This document shows positions 6,428 to 7,369 of a stretch of 7,369 nt of DNA, in pieces. The first letter of the stretch is position 1; every line of letters begins with the position of its first letter. Location of the stretch: NCBI GenBank assembly GCA_029933295.1, contig JAOZOL010000120.1, forward strand, positions 1 to 7,369. Direction: 5' to 3'. The notes below the pieces were generated by a model. That model searched no databases and was not told the DNA's origin. It worked only from the letters and a program-made list of their open reading frames with translations. A program made the translations under genes and the position numbers. The stretch comes from Desulfobacterales bacterium. Lineage in GTDB: Bacteria > Desulfobacterota > Desulfobacteria > Desulfobacterales > Desulfosalsimonadaceae.

Positions 6428-7314
6428 GGCTTGTTTCCAAAAAGTAGTTTAAACTGCTCATTCGACAATTTTTCACGGCAGTAGTTTTTAAAGGCTGCCT
6501 GTAATTCGTTTTCTGCCCTTATTATATCATTTTTGACCTGCTCCGGTTTTACCCTCCGGAAGTCTTTGGTTTCATAAATTTCTTTTATATCACGCAATTC
6601 CCGTGCCTGATCCTGATAAAAAAGAGCGATATTTCTAATCGTTGCGGCATCAAATTTTTTTTTAATCATCTCAATGGTTGTTTTTGGATTTTTGATCGGA
6701 AAGCCGAGCCCGCCATCCGAAGAAGGGGCCAACAACGTATTATCATCCTGACCCGTTATTCCGAACAGGATATTGTATTCTTCATCGTTTAAAATAGATT
6801 GATTGGCTTCCTGAAACCATTTCATCACCCCGGTCAGTCGGGTTGTAAATTCCTGCTTGTTTATTTTGCCGCTGAAAAAGGCTTTATCCAGTTTGTCTTT
6901 TATAAATAGAAGCGATGTATGTGTTTTAATGATCGCATCTTTCTTGTCGGCATCAATATCAGGAATTGCTTCGTTGATATGATTCACCCATTGGGTATGG
7001 ACAGGATTGTTGTTAAATTTTTTTTGATTTTTGATAATATCGGAGGAATCGATCCCCAGTTTTTTAAGCAAAGGATCAGGATAAGAAAGGGCGTGGGATT
7101 TTGCAGCACCGGCACCAGCATGGATGACCAGCAGGCAAAGGGATAAAAAAAAAGCAACTTTGACAGAATCGCAAAAAGACCCAACCCCGTCACTCCGGCG
7201 AAGGCCGGAGTCTATATCATTCCGAAAAGACTGGATTGCGGCCTGCGCCGCAATGACGACTGTGATGATTTTTCGACCTTTTACGAAGCCGTCAACTTTT
7301 AGGTTTAACTTCAT
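6424..7314 (-). CDS. Unrecognised exported protein, signal peptide extended by a repeat insertion
   Basis: A 296-residue protein I do not recognise. I chose the ATG at 7314 because GGAAG lies 5 bases upstream; the ATG at 7335 has no ribosome site. A hydrophobic core (about 53-65, VAFFLSLCLLVI) followed by small residues (AGAGAA) looks like a Sec signal peptide, but it is preceded by 46 residues encoded by an inserted repeat. No in-frame ATG, GTG or TTG lies between the repeat and the core, so translation must pass through it. The mature part is mostly helical, charged, and ends in a motif, LSNEQFKLLFG (283-293), that resembles LNDEEYNILFG (175-185). A Gly/Ser/Pro-rich linker near 196-206 separates two halves. 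Its stop overlaps the start of the selenoprotein gene by ATGA, so the two are probably made together and work in the envelope. Confidence 0.75.
   Translation of the reverse strand: MKLNLKVDGFVKGRKIITVVIAAQAAIQSFRNDIDSGLRRSDGVGSFCDSVKVAFFLSLCLLVIHAGAGAAKSHALSYPDPLLKKLGIDSSDIIKNQKKFNNNPVHTQWVNHINEAIPDIDADKKDAIIKTHTSLLFIKDKLDKAFFSGKINKQEFTTRLTGVMKWFQEANQSILNDEEYNILFGITGQDDNTLLAPSSDGGLGFPIKNPKTTIEMIKKKFDAATIRNIALFYQDQARELRDIKEIYETKDFRRVKPEQVKNDIIRAENELQAAFKNYCREKLSNEQFKLLFGNKP
7159..7296. mobile_element. MITE-like palindromic repeat, about 138 bp
   Basis: The ends form imperfect terminal inverted repeats: 7160-7180 and the complement of 7275-7295 match at 15 of 21 bases, both starting TTGAC. Inside are two perfect 8-bp hairpins with 4-nt loops, ACTCCGGC/GCCGGAGT (7192-7211) and ATTGCGGC/GCCGCAAT (7235-7254), flanked by GTCA (7189) and TGAC (7254). 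The element is bordered by a direct repeat AACTTT at 7156-7161 and 7294-7299, exactly 138 bases apart. It encodes no protein of its own. Similar short palindromes with GTCATTCCGGCGAAGGCCGGAATC-type arms are dispersed in many proteobacterial genomes. It could move in trans with a transposase found elsewhere. Confidence 0.75.
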
Positions 7315-7319
7315 TGCCG

Positions 7320-7342
7320 CTTCCAAATAACTCATTCATAAT
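7320..7342 (-). repeat. 23-nt shared sequence, copy 2
   Basis: This is the partner of 4192-4214, matching at 22 of 23 bases and here reading in the direction of transcription. It includes the ribosome-binding GGAAG used for the ATG at 7314 and lies just outside the MITE-like repeat. Confidence 0.6.
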
Positions 7343-7368
7343 TGGTTGGGATGAGTGACAAGTTATTT
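7325..7368. repeat. Imperfect inverted repeat upstream of the first gene
   Basis: AAATAACT (7325-7332) is perfectly complementary to AGTTATTT (7361-7368). The inner parts (TCATTCAT at 7332-7339 against ATGAGTGA at 7351-7358) pair with one mismatch if a 3-nt bulge is allowed. This is a possible operator or leader hairpin covering the start of the upstream operon. The window ends here, so the promoter is not visible. Confidence 0.35.
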
Positions 7369-7369
7369 T

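Noticed and set aside
7315..7335. Upstream start of the first gene at 7335
   Set aside because: It has no Shine-Dalgarno sequence; GGAAG precedes the ATG at 7314 at the right distance.
1..7369. CRISPR array, tRNA or rRNA genes
   Set aside because: I saw no regularly spaced repeats, cloverleaf sequences or rRNA motifs on either strand.

Overview
All seven genes lie on the minus strand, so transcription runs from high to low coordinates. The gene content suggests a sulfate-reducing deltaproteobacterium of the Desulfobacterales type: clustered acyl-CoA dehydrogenase, crotonase and SDR genes, a Crp-like protein fused to a PATAN (DUF4388) domain, an exported DUF1573 protein, a short palindromic repeat ending in TTGACRG...TCG of a kind I associate with that order, and an apparent selenocysteine codon. 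The assignment is inferred from these features; no rRNA or other marker gene is present.

Region A (4570-7369, upstream operon). First comes an unrecognised exported protein (start 7314). A 138-bp palindromic MITE-like repeat has inserted in frame at the beginning of its signal peptide. Its stop overlaps, as ATGA, the start of a DUF1573 protein. That gene is interrupted by a single in-frame TGA exactly where the family's conserved Cys-Gly-Cys motif begins, so the natural reading is one 241-residue selenoprotein with a Sec-Gly-Cys motif (5702-6427) rather than two fragments. After 52 bases follows a cytoplasmic protein with a four-cysteine N-terminus, a cNMP-binding-like fold lacking the usual phosphate-binding Arg, and a PATAN domain.

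Region B (4145-4569) is a 425-base intergenic stretch. It holds a good sigma70-type promoter for the downstream operon, short direct repeats, and a 23-nt sequence that recurs (22/23, opposite strand) at the start of the Region A operon.

Region C (6-4144, downstream operon) carries two adjacent acyl-CoA dehydrogenases, an extended SDR and a crotonase, with gaps of 13-22 bases and clear Shine-Dalgarno sequences. The two dehydrogenases have lost complementary parts of the FAD and active site, which suggests an obligate heteromeric enzyme. The crotonase lacks both hydratase glutamates but keeps the isomerase-type aspartate. Together they look like a beta-oxidation-type module for an unusual acyl-CoA (branched, cyclic or steroid-like side chain); the substrate cannot be read from the sequence. 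No thiolase or CoA ligase is in the window.

The most interesting items are the Sec-containing DUF1573 protein, the in-frame MITE insertion in a signal peptide, and the complementary acyl-CoA dehydrogenase pair.
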